Assembly (NCBI GenBank): GCA_026018925.1
Contig: JAKSZU010000002.1
Coordinates: forward strand, 152,828,495-152,892,494
Origin: Tupaia tana
Lineage: Eukaryota; Chordata; Mammalia; Scandentia; Tupaiidae
DNA: 64,000 nucleotides
Direction: 5' to 3'
Shown piece after piece: positions 1 through 11,433 of the stretch (the first letter of the stretch is position 1; each line of letters opens with the position of its first letter). The translations under genes and the position numbers were made by a program. Below the pieces are notes generated by a model. It had not been told where the DNA came from, searched no databases, and worked only from the letters and a program-made list of their open reading frames with translations.

Positions 1-64
1 CTCTCTCCCCTTCTCTTTTTCTTTCTTTTCTTTCTTTCTCCTTCCTTCCTTCCTTTCTTCTTTC
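1..64. repeat. CT-rich low-complexity tract
   Basis: Pyrimidine-only run made of CTTT and CTTC units. The window begins inside it, so its full length is unknown. It may be the CT-rich part of a SINE cut by the window edge. Confidence 0.6.
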
Positions 65-1272
65 TCTTGTTTCTTTGATAATTTACAATAACTAATGCCA
101 TTCTTTAGTACTTATTTTGGGTCTGGAACTTTATAAAGAAGTGTTTCCAGAGAAGGTGAGCTACCTGTGGGTGCCTTTGTAAAGGTATTCAGGATTGTAG
201 ATCCAGTACATGTCTTGGGGAGAAGGTGGAGGGGTGGTGGGTAAGGAGAGGAACATTACAGAAAAGAGTCACTGTAACCAGGTAAATCGTAAATGTGAAT
301 TCACTCGTATTCAGGTTTCATGGTTGTCATGACGAGCAATATCCTCAGACTCTCCGTGCCTCATCTGGAGAGCATCCGTCTGACTCTGTCTCGCTCCTTT
401 GCTTCTCGACTTGCTTCCTTTCTGCACTTCTCTTCTTTTGAACAGGTTTCGTCTGTTGAATTATATTTCTTTTTCACATACAATAATCAAAGTGGATATT
501 AAGAAAGCCATTATTTCAGAATAGGCTTGTAAAGTGACCGTCTTTCAAGTTCCTTCAATATTTGGTTACATTAATGGAGACTGTATTGAAAACATAACAT
601 TGGCTTTTTTTTTTTTTTTCTTTCACTTTCTAGTTTAATGCTGAAACACTTGGGAATTATGTTTCATGTTCGTACTGAATACAGTTAGAAGCAAACAGGA
701 TAGTTTGATGGATCTGAATTATACTTGATTGAGAATTTGCCAGTCCATAAAGTTATCATGTAAATGATACCTTTTTAAAAAAATGGAGGATTTTAACAAA
801 TAGCCCGGTACTGTAAATCAACCAAAGTAGTAAAATAACTGGGAAAAGAAGTATGTGATTGCTTTTCTGCCCATTTCTTAAGTGGCTGAGTGAAGAGGCA
901 AGTCCATCTCAGAGTTTAGAACTAAATTATTTTTCAAAAAATCATTTTTATAACTACAGACTTGAAAAAATGTAAATCAAGGATTGTAGCTCTAGTTATG
1001 AATACTTTCTTTGGAAGAAAAGAAATTTGAAAGTTTAAATCAAGTTTGATTTAAATCAGACTTAGTTTAAAAATAATTTAAAAAATTTTTAAATATTAAT
1101 TCAAAGTGAAAAAACTCTGAGCCTATATAGCTGATGTTCTGTTAGAAGCCATGTCTCTCATATAACTAGAAATATTTGAACTGCTTAACAAATCCAACAG
1201 TATTTAAGTACCTTTTTTTTTTGGTTCCATTTTTTAATTTAATTTTTGGAATAACTATTTTGGAAAGTAAAG

Positions 1273-1539
1273 TTGTTTATTTATTTATTTATTTTTAAGA
1301 CAGATTGTTGCCATAGGGCACATGTGCTTGCTGCAGAGAGAGACAGACAAGACAGTGAGAAATCACCCCCCAAGAGGAATGGCCATGCTGCAGTCCCTTC
1401 TCCTCAGTTCTCCTCTTGTGATTCTGGGTATGAACGCACATGTGTCCAGGATGAGTTTGAAGCTGCCAGGTCCCAGATTTGAACCGCAGTCAGCACGTGG
1501 GTGTCTAGCAACATAGCTATTATGCCATCTGCTGGTCCC
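1273..1539 (-). mobile_element. tRNA-derived SINE, long form
   Basis: Reads on the minus strand from a tRNA-like head (right end, GGGACCAGCAGATGGCATAAT-like) through the ATTCTCCTC-complement core to an ATTT-rich tail at the left. AGTAAAG flanks both ends (1266-1272 and 1540-1546). Confidence 0.85.
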
Positions 1540-1605
1540 AGTAAAGACAGTTTTCAAAACAAAGTGTAAGGTGCTTTATTTTGTTGACTTGCCATTTACT
1601 TAACT

Positions 1606-1769
1606 TGTTAAAAAAAGAATTATTTAATTTGTTACTATTATTTTTAATTGGATCAGAGAGAAGGGAAGGGAGAGAGAAAGTGAGAAAGCCAGCTGCCAGA
1701 TCCAGGACTCACACCACATTGGGCCTTGTGGGAATCCAGTACATTAACCACCATGCCACCTGCTAGCCC
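1606..1769 (-). mobile_element. tRNA-derived SINE, short form
   Basis: Short family form: tRNA-like head at the right end, GA/CT-rich middle and AT-rich left tail, without the C-run core. It is flanked by a perfect 10-bp duplication TTACTTAACT (1596-1605, 1770-1779). Confidence 0.87.
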
Positions 1770-1806
1770 TTACTTAACTATTAAGGAAGACATGCTTTTG
1801 TGTTTT

Positions 1807-2360
1807 GCTTTATTTATTTAGTTATTGCCATAAGGCACGTATGCTCGACAGAGAGAGACAGTGAGAGGGAAAGTGAGAAGTTGCCTCCCACAGGGGGATG
1901 GTCGTACCCATACCACAGTCCCTTCTCCTCCATTCTCCTCCTGGGATTTTAGGCACACATGCACACACACCTGGTATGATTTTTTTTTTTTTTTCTTTTT
2001 TTTTTTTTGTAGAGGTTTTTGCTATAGGGCGTGTGCGCTCGCCAGACAGACAGAGAGAGACAGAGAGATAGAAAGCAGGAAATCACCCCCCAGGGGGGAT
2101 GGCCACGCCGCAATCCCTTCTCCTCCATTCTCCTCTCGGGATCTTGGGCACGCACGCATACGCGCCCGGCGTGAGTTTAAGCCGCCGGGTCCGGGACTCG
2201 AACCGCGGTCGACTACGTGGGAGTCCAGTGACATAGCCATTACGCTAACTGCTGGCCCCAACACCTGGTATGATTTTGAAGCTTCCTAGTCTGGGACTCA
2301 AACCACAGTTTACCATGTGGGAGTCCAAAACCTTATAAAGCATGCCACCTGTTGGCCCTG
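1807..2360 (-). mobile_element. tRNA-derived SINE, long form, split by a younger SINE
   Basis: Older copy whose two halves lie at 1807-1983 and 2261-2360. A younger SINE of the same family and orientation sits between them. Confidence 0.87.
1984..2260 (-). mobile_element. tRNA-derived SINE, long form, young, nested
   Basis: CpG-rich, nearly intact copy with a poly(T) left end and CTATAGGGCG...GCTGGCCCC head at the right. It is inserted into an older SINE with a perfect 17-bp duplication ACACCTGGTATGATTTT (1967-1983, 2261-2277). The B-box complement reads GGACTCGAACC, the ancestral state. Confidence 0.93.
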
Positions 2361-2640
2361 GGAGATGTTTTTAATGTTTTATACTTTGAACTAATTAAAC
2401 CTCTAATAAGAAGCTTTTGTTTTTATTATTAATTTGTCTTTTTATCTTTGATAAGTACATTTTAGTAAACCTATGTACTTTGAATATGTTCTTTTCTAGT
2501 GGTTAATTTGGTTATTCCCTTTTTAAGTATCTGTGGCTACATGACATGATGTCCCAACGATGCTCATTTTCATATTCTGTATCTCTCATTATCACTTTAT
2601 TTTATTAGTGGCTAGAAGTATTTTAAAAAGTCAGTTTCCC

Positions 2641-2890
2641 TCCCCCTGTAAGATGCGTGTCTTCCTCAGAGAGATAGAGAGAGAGAGAGAGAAAGGAGAA
2701 AGTGCCTTTTGGGGGACATGGTCATGTCATTAAATCCTTTTCCATTTCTCCATGCAGTCGTGACATTGGACACACACCCACGCACGTATGCCACACAAGT
2801 TTTTTAAGCTACCAGGGCCAGGATTCAAACCACATAATTGACCATGAGAGATCCTGCTCCCTTCATCACCAGATCACAGGGCTCGCCCTT
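2641..2890 (-). mobile_element. Diverged SINE, probably same family
   Basis: A GA-rich run, a GGTCATG core and a CCATTTCTCC...GACATTGG segment follow the family order, but divergence is high and the head is barely recognisable. Confidence 0.5.
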
Positions 2891-3490
2891 GCCCTACTTT
2901 TTTCAGCGTAGACACGTAGACAGTTATTTGTACTCATCAGTCTCTTCTTACTTTGTCACTGAATGTCTCAAGTAAAAATTATATCTTCATAATCTACAGT
3001 GATGAATTACCAAGTCTTGCTCCACCTCCTTTAATTTGGCGTTTCAAAGTGCTACATTTTTTCAGTTATTTTCCCTGCTTCTTGATAGAGTGCAAATTAG
3101 ATCATTTATACGTATGCATCAGTTTCCATCCAGAAATCGTGGCTGTGGTGGTTCTGTTTGTGAATGTGTACTGGATAATCGAGTAAACTTGGGTTGTTAC
3201 CTCTGAATTTTACAAGCCCTAGTATAAGTATGCTACATTTCTTATGATCAAAAAAGTAATTTAATGATAAATCTTTAGCCATACAAGTATGTCACATTCT
3301 ATTTTATAAAAATAAAATCTGAATATAGAAAACAGGTAAATTAGGGGATTACATATATTTACAAATTGATGTTTTGCCTTAATAAAGATTCTTAATAAGG
3401 TTTAATCAAATCCTCCAGTGCATTTAGAACATTATTTAGGGGTGTTTGATTTAATTTGAAATGTTTGCTAACATTAAACTAGCATACTGG

Positions 3491-3733
3491 AGTCGGCTGG
3501 TAACCTGGTGGTTAAGGTGGTTATGGCCAACTGCAGTTTAAGTTCTGGCCCCAGTAGCTCAAAATATATACTAGGTGTGTGTGCGCATGTGCGTCCAAAA
3601 TCCCCCAAAGTGGAAGAAATGGAGAAGGGATTGTGGTGTGATGACCCCCATGGGGGCATACGTTTTCACTTTGCTTCTTCTGTATCTGTCTGGCAAGCAC
3701 CTGTGCTCTCCAGCAAAATTTTTAAAAATAAGC
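3491..3733 (+). mobile_element. tRNA-derived SINE, long form, diverged
   Basis: Plus-strand head (TAACCTGGTGGTTAAGGTGG), CCAAAATCCCC and GGAGAAGGGATTGTGG core, CT-rich stretch and short A-rich end. Confidence 0.8.
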
Positions 3734-3747
3734 TTTAAAATACAGGA

Positions 3748-4032
3748 TGAGCAGCGCATAACGTGGTGGTTAAGGCACTGGATTCCCACATGTCTGACCA
3801 TTATTTGGGTCTTAGGCCCAGAGGCTTGAAAATCAAGCTGGGCACATTTTACTTCTGTGCCCCAAATCCCTCGGGGAGAATGGAGAAGGGGGATTGCAAT
3901 GTGTCCGACTTCCCCCACCCCCTGGTGGGGAGGGAGGGAGTGATTTCTCTCTCTCTCTCTCTCTCTGGAGACTGCTTATATCTTCTGACAATCCCTCCAC
4001 CCCCCACCCCCACCCCACCCCCCAAAAAAAAC
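3748..4032 (+). mobile_element. tRNA-derived SINE, long form
   Basis: Follows the previous SINE almost directly in the same orientation. It has the head AACGTGGTGGTTAAGGCACT, the family core and a (CT)n stretch, and ends in an unusual C-rich/A tract (3999-4032). Confidence 0.8.
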
Positions 4033-4140
4033 AGGCATAGAAGTTGTTTCTCTAGGCAATCAGTGAATCGATTCATCACTAGGTTAGCTTGGCCTGGGTT
4101 GTTGCTGAGTTACCGTAGGTGTTGGATTTGGCAATAAATT

Positions 4141-4389
4141 TGTTTTTTTTTTTTTTTTTGCTATACGGCGCGTGCGCTCGCCAGAAAGAAAAAGAGAGAC
4201 AGAAAATGAGAAATCACCCCCCAGGGGGGATGGCCACACCGCAGTCCCTTCTCCTCCATTCTCTTCTCGGGATCTTGGGCACACACGCACACGCACCCAG
4301 CGTGAGTTTAAGCCACCGGGTCTGGGACTCAAACCACAGTTGACTATGTGGAGTCCAGCGACATAGCCAATACGCTAACTGCTGGTCCC
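4141..4389 (-). mobile_element. tRNA-derived SINE, long form
   Basis: Poly(T) left end, GCTATACGGCGCGTGCGCTC, CCCCCCAGGGGGGATGG core and GCTGGTCC head. Flanked by ATAAATT (4134-4140, 4390-4396). Confidence 0.9.
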
Positions 4390-5127
4390 ATAAATTAGTA
4401 TTAAAAGTAGCTGGATGTTCATAAATTATTTAGTTTGTAAAATGATTTGTATTTTTAAAATTTAAACACGACTCCGTGGTTAAAATACAGTTTAATAGAG
4501 AAGTAGTTTTTAAATTTGATCAAAAGTGGAGGCCTCAGTAAAAGAAAATGCCACTTGAAAGTGGATGAGAAAAAAGCGGAATTTATATTAGTCCATTACC
4601 ACAGGCAGCAAAAAGCGAATGGGATTTTTTATTTGCTTCGGTTAGTATTCAGTTCACTTAGATTACACTTTCCTTTTTATATGACTGAATTGCATACAAG
4701 TCTTAGGTCTTATTTTAAGAAAAATAGTTGCAGCTTTCTGTATTTAGAATCTGTTTTATAGGAGCCTAAACATACCTTAGAAAAAGGAAACTTGTTCTTC
4801 TACTGGCCTGGTGTAGTCTAGGCCTCTGGAGACAACTGTCTCTTTTGAAAAGTGCTGTTTATGCTGTGACCAGTGTAATACTTGACTGTAGCAGGAGGAA
4901 TCTCATTCCATTCCTTCTTTAGCAAGGGAGTGCTTTAGAGGGTTTGGCATGAGGTTTAGTCATTTCAACTGACATTTTAATCATTGAATAGTGCCTTGTC
5001 TTCATAGGAGAACATACTTTGCAATAGAATGCTTTAGGCAGTTGTTATTCAGCAAATGAAAACCTGTAAGTCACTCTTAACTTTTAAAGGTTGCTGCTAC
5101 ATTTCTTAAATTCTTTAAGTTCTTACA

Positions 5128-5185
5128 TTGATACATTGTGGATTAACGCTTTTTAATTGATACATTGTGGATTAACCCTTTTTAT
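5128..5185. repeat. Tandem duplication, 2 x 29 bp
   Basis: Two adjacent copies starting TTGATACATTGTGGATTAAC (5128 and 5157), differing at few positions. No known element recognised. Confidence 0.85.
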
Positions 5186-5639
5186 TTACACAGTGGTTTT
5201 AAAAATTTTTTTTATACAATGCATATATTTTTCTTCTAGCAAAGTTAAGGAAGTGGTAACATAAAGAAGATAAAATTCTTCCCCCTCATCCCAGCATTTT
5301 TAGCACATCTTTTCTACTACCTGTTTTTTTCTCTTAGGAAATGACATCATGTCATATTTTTTCATTGTTAAAATTATTTTTAACTGGCACATAATACTTT
5401 TACATATTCGTAATTCATGTTATTACATGTCTCATAAAATTCAGGTAGGACCTATAACCTAAGAAAGGAGGTATTTGCCTTTTGTGTAAGTGCTATTTAT
5501 AAAATAAATGGAAAGTAACTAAACTATTAAAGCAGCTAGTTGTTAAAATATTATGTTGCCCTTCTCAGACAGGTGCACTTTTTCCTCTTCTCCCTGCTGT
5601 TTTGGGGAACAAATTACTTTTTTGTTTAACTGTCTCTCC

Positions 5640-5735
5640 CTCAGACCTGCTTTTCTCTTCTTTTTTCTTTAGCACCTGCGTCCTACCTGACACACGGTGA
5701 GAGCTCATTGTTTGTTTGTTGAATGAATTACAGCA
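5640..5735 (+). mobile_element. L2 3'-end remnant
   Basis: Ends in GTTTGTTTGTTGAATGAATTA, the typical L2 terminus, preceded by a diverged GACACACGGTGAGAGCTC segment. Old and short. Confidence 0.4.
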
Positions 5736-5910
5736 GTGTGACTCGACAGTGTCAGGCTGCAGATTAACTTCTCACTATGTTCAAGTGTCTGTGAAGAACA
5801 TGACATTTTTCTTGATGAAGGCGTCATAGGACATCATTTTTTTAAAAAAATTATTTCAATTTTGAAGGTGAGGTATGAAAGTGAGACAGATTTCTTTTCC
5901 TAAGAGTAGC

Positions 5911-6141
5911 TTTTTTTTTTTTTTAGAGAGAGATTTTTGTACTTGCAAAGAGAGAGAGACAGAAAGGGAGAAAAGCCCCCTGGGGGTGAGGGTGGCCTTG
6001 CCACAATCCCGTCTCCTCTCGATTTTGAGCACATATACACATGCACCTGGTGTGGGTTTGAAGCCACCAGGCCTTGATCTCAAACTGTGGTCGACCTTGC
6101 AGGAGTCCAGCGACGTAACCATTACGCCATCTGCTGGTCCT
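5911..6141 (-). mobile_element. tRNA-derived SINE, long form
   Basis: Poly(T) left end, GA-rich stretch, CCCCCTGGGGGTGAGG core (a changed C/G palindrome) and CATCTGCTGGTCC head at the right. Confidence 0.85.
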
Positions 6142-6739
6142 GAGAGTTAAACATAAATTTTTTTCTGCCACACAAACTTTACAACTGATTTACAATTTAG
6201 AACTCTGAATCTCTCACCTACCACTCAGTATTTAAAATGAATTACAGTCATCTTAATTTACAACTCAGTGTTGATATTCTTATAGTGATACTCAATAATA
6301 TAATGTTCTATACCTATGTTTTATTTTATGTAAATTTAGCCTGTGCATTTTTACATCCAAAGATGATATAAATACAGTGACTTTGTCACGATAGACCAGC
6401 ATTGGATTCTCTTTTATATCCTTTTTCCTTTTTTATCCTTAGCAGACATAGTCACATGGTATTCTTGAACTTTGTATAGGGATCTGTTTGGCCTGCCCTG
6501 AGTTTTTCATTGAGTTAAGTTTATAATTTATATTACTCCCCCCACCATGGACAAGGCCTGGTAAACTTTGGTTGATGTGTTGATTTTTTTCCTACTAACA
6601 GTGATGGATTTATGAAGATCACCCACAGGGGCTTACAGGGAAGGAGCCAGGACTTGAGAGGCACTTGTGGGTGTTGAATTAAGCTCTGCCTCCCCCCACC
6701 CTGCAGGGATGGCAGTCTGGTGGCTCTGGAGTGGGTCAG

Positions 6740-7040
6740 CCAGTGTGGGAGTCACAGCTTCTCTGCCGCTAAAATTGAGTAACTTAGGGCAGCTCACTTA
6801 ACTTTTGATCCTTACGGAGTTATTAGGTATATAGGTCTTACATGACTAATTGGTGAAGTCATTCATTAAGTCATTGGTTTATTTATTATGACTACGAGTA
6901 AATAACTTTGGCCAGTGACTTTTCAGACCTAAGTCTCTGTTCTCATAAATGGAAATGGGAGAATATCACCAAGCTGACAGAGTAATTGTGAATATTAAAC
7001 AACAAGGTGTGTCTAAAGCTTTTGCTGAGTGTGTGTCCAG
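6740..7040 (+). mobile_element. MIR-like remnant(s)
   Basis: Segments resembling the MIR middle (AACTTAGGGCAGCTCACTTAAC) and later part (AAATGGAAATGGGAGAATATCACC), separated by unrecognised sequence; possibly two fragments. Confidence 0.4.
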
Positions 7041-7195
7041 TATATTCAAGGTAGGAAATTAATCAACAATGAAAACGTGTCTGTCTACCAAAGTTTAAAA
7101 CAAACTGGTAGAAACATCGCCGATCGTGTATCAAATATATCCTTTGGGTTTTACTGCCTTTAAAGTTGTCTCGTATGTGTTGTTTTTAACATTTT

Positions 7196-7388
7196 GTTTT
7201 TACTTTTTTATTTTTTGAAGTCTGTTTCTTCCATGAGAAAGACAGGCACACCCAACAGGTGTGGTGTTGCCGTGGTCCACCCCCCTAGTCTCAGCCAGAC
7301 TAGACCATGGTCACAGCATGTGTGCCCACGGAGGCCCTTCACCTGTGGGTCCAGTCACTGTGTTATCACTGTGCCACCGCTTGGCCCC
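7196..7388 (-). mobile_element. Second, older tRNA-like SINE family
   Basis: On the minus strand the head reads GGGGCCAAGCGGTGGCACAG, followed by CTGGACCCACAGGTGAAGGGCC and a tail unlike the long-form core. It resembles the copies at 18735 and 33309. Confidence 0.5.
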
Positions 7389-7436
7389 TTTTGTATGTAG
7401 TTTTGTCAATTAATAGGTGTTGAAACAGTAACTTTT

Positions 7437-7688
7437 TTTTTTTTTTTTGAGAGGTTTTTGCTACAGGGCGCGTGCGCTCACCAGAAAGACAGAGAGAGAG
7501 AAAGCAAGAAATCACCCCCCAGGGGAGATGGCCACGCTGCAGTCCCTTCTCCTCCATTCTCCTCTCGGGATCTTGGGCACACAAGCACACATGCCCGGCG
7601 TGAGTTTAAGCCACCGGGTCCGGGACTCAAACCGCGGTCGGCTACATGGGAGTCCAGTGACATAGCCATTATGCTAACTGCTGGTCCT
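7437..7688 (-). mobile_element. tRNA-derived SINE, long form
   Basis: Nearly intact: poly(T), GAGAGGTTTTTGCTACAGGG, CCCCCCAGGGGAGATGG core and CTGCTGGTCC head. Imperfect target duplication (ACAGTAACTTTT / ATGGTAACTTTT). Confidence 0.9.
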
Positions 7689-8519
7689 GAAATGGTAACT
7701 TTTGATACCTAAGGGTGATCCTCTTAAAAGACAGCTTATCCATGAAAGCCCTCATTAACAATATTAACGATTCTGACGTGGAAATCAGAACTTGGAATCA
7801 TTTCTCAACAAAACATGAAAATGTGCATTAGCAGAGCTTGCCCTGGGAATGACTCTGGAAAGCTTAAGAAATCCCTGGGCTTGCAACTTGATGCTTAAAA
7901 TCTGATTATGAACTTAATTAATACATGTTTTAGTAAGTTGGTAACTAAGAAAAGCTTCCTCAGCTAATTTTAAAGTTATTGCAACAATTTTAATTGAAAG
8001 GGTTCCTAGGTATATTTTAATTAAAATGATTTAAAGGGCACTCTAAATAATGAAAAAAACAGATTGACAGTTGCTATATAAAATGCTTCCCCTTTAATTA
8101 TTAACTTATGACCTACCTGTGGACAGTGTAATTATAGAATTCCCTAGACCTGAAACTTTGTAAATAATTTGATATAGAAATACTTTAAATTACTATTGCC
8201 AGAAACTAGCTTTCTACATGTCAGACACTTTCACAAACTTTCTGAATTCCACTCATTAGCATGTATGCCCTCCTATAAGCTTCATCACCATGATTATTCT
8301 TAGTTAACTGAGTTTCCTTTTTTCTCCAAATAACAAATGGCCCCTCACAAAATGACACTCATGGCACGTCATTGATTTTGAAAGATCAGGTGATGGTAAA
8401 CCTTAACATAGCTTCAGTTAAACTAGAGAGAGAGAGAGAAGTTATACACACGTTACTCTATTGTTAGCTGTGAGACTAGAGAGAGGTATCTGTTGAACCA
8501 TGAACCGAACTACCTAGTA

Positions 8520-8735
8520 GTAGTTTGCTGGCCCATCGGGAATCTTGCTTAGTTGCCTTATTTTCTCTTTATTATTTTTTGTGTGCCAGAAGATGGGGGT
8601 GGGGGTGGGGTGGGGAGCAAGAGCACCCCAGCGGGACTGGTCATGCTGCAGTTCTTTTTTCTGCAATTCTCCATCCTGTCAGGATTCTGGATGCATGCCT
8701 GGCATGGTTTTCAAGTCACCAGGCTTTGTCTTAAA
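8520..8735 (-). mobile_element. Diverged SINE fragment
   Basis: Contains GGTCATGCTGCAGTTC, CATCCTGTCAGGATTCTGG and GGTTTTCAAGTCACCAGGC in family order. The head is missing or unrecognisable. Confidence 0.45.
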
Positions 8736-9044
8736 GCAAACTGAACAATAATTTTCTTCTTTATACTAAATTTAGAAGTTAACATGCAGACAGCCATATA
8801 ATTTTTAAATTAGGTTATTTAAATCATTTGCCGCTACTTAACAAGGTTTCTTAGGTTCACATTAGGATTCTCTTGAGGTATCATAAGATGCAGAAATATT
8901 AGTAAGCATTACCAGTCTAAATCTAGTATTTAATAAATATGGGATCAAAGCAAGTTCAAAAAACAATTTTTTTCCCTTCACTTACATGAGGAAAATGTTC
9001 ATCTGTAGTATGAGCGCTGGTAGATATCCCTTTTAAAAATTTTA

Positions 9045-9340
9045 AATAGATTTACAGAAAAATGGAGCAGAAGGTAGATCGTCCCTGCATAATCTGTCCC
9101 CCCATCTCGTACCCCCGTAGAGTTGCTCTTGCCGTTGGCATTTTACTTTAGTGTGGTATCCATTATAATGACAGGAGTCGAGATTGATGCCTTCCTATGA
9201 ACTGAAGTCCATAGTCTCTCCAGCTTTCCTCACATTCTACCTTCATGTGCCTGTTTCAGTCCAGGATCCCCATTCCATGTGGTTGTCTTGTCTACTTAGA
9301 TGCTTCTTAGTGACATCTGCTTCTCAGTCTTTTTAATGAA
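9045..9340 (+). mobile_element. L1M-type LINE 3' fragment
   Basis: ACAGAAAAATGGAGCAGAAG and the later GTCCAGGATCCC...GTGGTTGTCTTGTCTACTTAG match the 3' untranslated region of old mammalian L1M elements, as I recall it. It is followed at once by a SINE. Confidence 0.6.
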
Positions 9341-9350
9341 CGGTCTTTTT

Positions 9351-9589
9351 TTTTTCCTATAGTGCTCGACAGAGAGACAGAAAGTTGAGAAATCACCCCC
9401 CCCCCCCCCCACCCCCCGCCAGGGGGGATTGCCATGCTGCAATCCCTTCTCCTCCATTCTCCTCTCAGGATCTTGGGCACTCACGCACACGTGCCTGCCA
9501 CGAGTTTAAGCCACCGGGTCCTGAACTCGAACCGCAGTCGACTGCATGGGAGTCCAGCGACGTAGCCAATTATGCCATTTGCTGGTCCC
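9351..9589 (-). mobile_element. tRNA-derived SINE, long form, expanded C run
   Basis: The family core palindrome is replaced by a long C run (9391-9411) plus CCCCCC before the G run. Flanked by TAATGAACGGTC / TAATGAACAGTC. Right end GCTGGTCC. Confidence 0.88.
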
Positions 9590-9599
9590 TAATGAACAG

Positions 9600-9688
9600 T
9601 CTTTTTCCAACGCTTGTTTATTAAGCACTCAGTATTTATTAGTGAACACAACAGAAAATCAAACTTTGTCCTCAAAAAGTTTGTGTTC
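9600..9688 (-). mobile_element. L2 remnant interrupted by SINE
   Basis: GTTTATTAAGCACTCAGTATTTATTAGTGAACACAACAG resembles the reverse complement of an L2 3' region. It continues after the SINE at 9916-9945 (TTCTAGTAGGGAGC). Quoted bases are described in part only; the match is by eye. Confidence 0.45.
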
Positions 9689-9689
9689 T

Positions 9690-9915
9690 GGTGCCAGCAG
9701 GTGGCATGGAGGTTAAGACACTGGACTCCCACATGGCCTGCTGTGGTTGGAATCTGGACCTGACAACTTGAGAACCATGTGGGGCTTGTGTGTGCACCCC
9801 TGCAAACTCACAGGAGGAGAATGGAGGAGAAGGGATTGCGACATGGCCATCCATGTCTCTTTCCAGAGAGCGCACACACACCCTATGACAAAAAATCCTG
9901 TTGGGGGGGGGGGGG
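9690..9915 (+). mobile_element. tRNA-derived SINE, long form
   Basis: Head GTGCCAGCAGGTGGCATGG, family core, ending in a G run (9904-9916) rather than poly(A). Target duplication GTTTGTGTTCT / GTTTGCGTTCT (9679-9689, 9916-9926). Confidence 0.87.
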
Positions 9916-9944
9916 GTTTGCGTTCTAGTAGGGAGCTAATACTA

Positions 9945-10042
9945 TACTAATTTATTTAGTTTTGATTGTTCAAGGGCATATATAGAAGAGAAAGACAGAG
10001 TGAGAAAGCACCGCCTAACTAGGCCTGGTCACACTGCAAATG
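9945..10042 (-). mobile_element. SINE fragment
   Basis: GA-rich GAAAGACAGAGTGAGAAAGC followed by GGTCACACTGCA matches only the tail and middle of the family on the minus strand. Confidence 0.4.
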
Positions 10043-10346
10043 TACTTTGTAAATTTCATTTTAAGGAAGAAGGAATGTCTTAGCAGATTATGATGACAAT
10101 TTAGCTACTTCTGATTTTTCAGTGGTTAGCAAAAAAAAAAAATTAAATAATTATTTATAGATTACTTGCATAAACACAGATTTTATACCTCCAGTATTAG
10201 TATCTTTGCCATTGTTGAGCATTATTTTTATACATGGAGAAATATTTATTTCCAGGAGTTTTTCTGTGTATGTTGAGGATATGGAATTGGAGAAGAGGAA
10301 TTAGTCCATTGTTGCCTGTAGAGGAAATATTAAAGATTATATTTCA

Positions 10347-10609
10347 TGGGGCCAGCATGTGCTATAGTGGTTAAAGTCCTGGACTCCCGTGTGACTGACT
10401 GTAGTTCAAGTCCCTAACACCTTGAAAATCATGCTGGGTGGGTGAGTGTCTATGCCCAAAATCCTAGGAGGAAGATGGAGGAGAAGGGATTGTGGTGTGG
10501 CCATTCACCATGGGGAGGGGGTGTTTTCTTACTTACTTCTCACTGTCTCTGTCTCTCTCCTGCAAGCTCATCAGCAAGCCCACATTCCCTATTGCAAAAA
10601 TCTCACAAA
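10347..10609 (+). mobile_element. tRNA-derived SINE, long form
   Basis: Head GGGGCCAGCATGTGCTATAG, core, CT-rich stretch and CTATTGCAAAAATCTCAC end. Perfect target duplication ATTATATTTCA (10336-10346, 10610-10620). Confidence 0.9.
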
Positions 10610-10713
10610 ATTATATTTCACATTTAAGTTTTTTTGTGTATGTGATTGGGCAAAGCAGCTTTTTATATAATTGCTCTCTTAGCTTGGTTCTAGAAAAGTT
10701 TACCAAAAAATAT

Positions 10714-10716
10714 AGT

Positions 10717-10750
<34 letters not shown>

Positions 10751-10872
10751 ATTATATATATATATAAAACATATATATATATATATATACAGTATATATA
10801 GTATATATAATATAGTATATATATATACTATATATACTCTATATGTACACGTGTGTGTGTGTGTGTGTGTAT
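10714..10872. repeat. Compound (TG)n-(TA)n-(TG)n microsatellite
   Basis: TG-rich arm (10716-10748), a largely TA core with palindromic stretches (10749-10848), then a second TG arm after ACACG (10850-10871). Almost wholly alternating purine/pyrimidine. Confidence 0.95.
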
Positions 10873-10979
10873 GTACTGACATGATATATCAGAAAGGAGG
10901 GTAGGGGTTGCTAATGATTAGAGTTGGAGTAGCTACAATATCAGAAATAACAAGGCTTTGTTGAAAGCTTTGGCATTAG

Positions 10980-11264
10980 TGGGGCCAGCCTGTGGCTTGG
11001 TTGAGGTGGCTGGACCCCTCATGGCCAGCTGTGCAGTTTGCATCCCAGACCCAGACCCACCCTGTGACTTCAAAAACACACTGGGCACGTACCTCACCTA
11101 CCAAGAGGAACAAGGAATGGAGAAGGGATTGTAGCATGACCATGGCGGAGGGGGGGGGGCGGGGGGGAGACACGTGCTTTCTTCATCTCCCTCTGTCGAT
11201 CCCTCTCTCTAACTCTGTGGCCGGTACACATGTCCAAATTCAAACAAACAAAAAAAAAGAAGGT
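10980..11264 (+). mobile_element. tRNA-derived SINE, long form, expanded G run
   Basis: Head GGGGCCAGCCTGTGGCTTGG. The core G run is expanded (11149-11168). Target duplication GCTTTGGCATTAG (10967-10979) recurs at 11266-11278. Confidence 0.88.
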
Positions 11265-11433
11265 GGCTTTGGCATTAGGCCTTATAAGGGCCTTGTGCAT
11301 TTCAAATAAGGAAAATAGGAAAATTCCAGGAACAAAGGTGTTCTGTGGCTATGGAAATTTGAATCAGTTTAACTCCTCTTGGCAGCTCTAGTAGCTACCT
11401 ATGAGTTTATTTTCCTTTAAAAATTTTCTTACT

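Noticed and set aside
1861-2289. 142-codon open frame
   Set aside because: It runs through two nested SINEs and a poly(T) read as poly-Phe. Similar short frames recur in nearly every SINE copy.
10700-10904. Short frames rich in Cys-Val and Ile-Tyr repeats
   Set aside because: They are translations of the TG/TA microsatellite.
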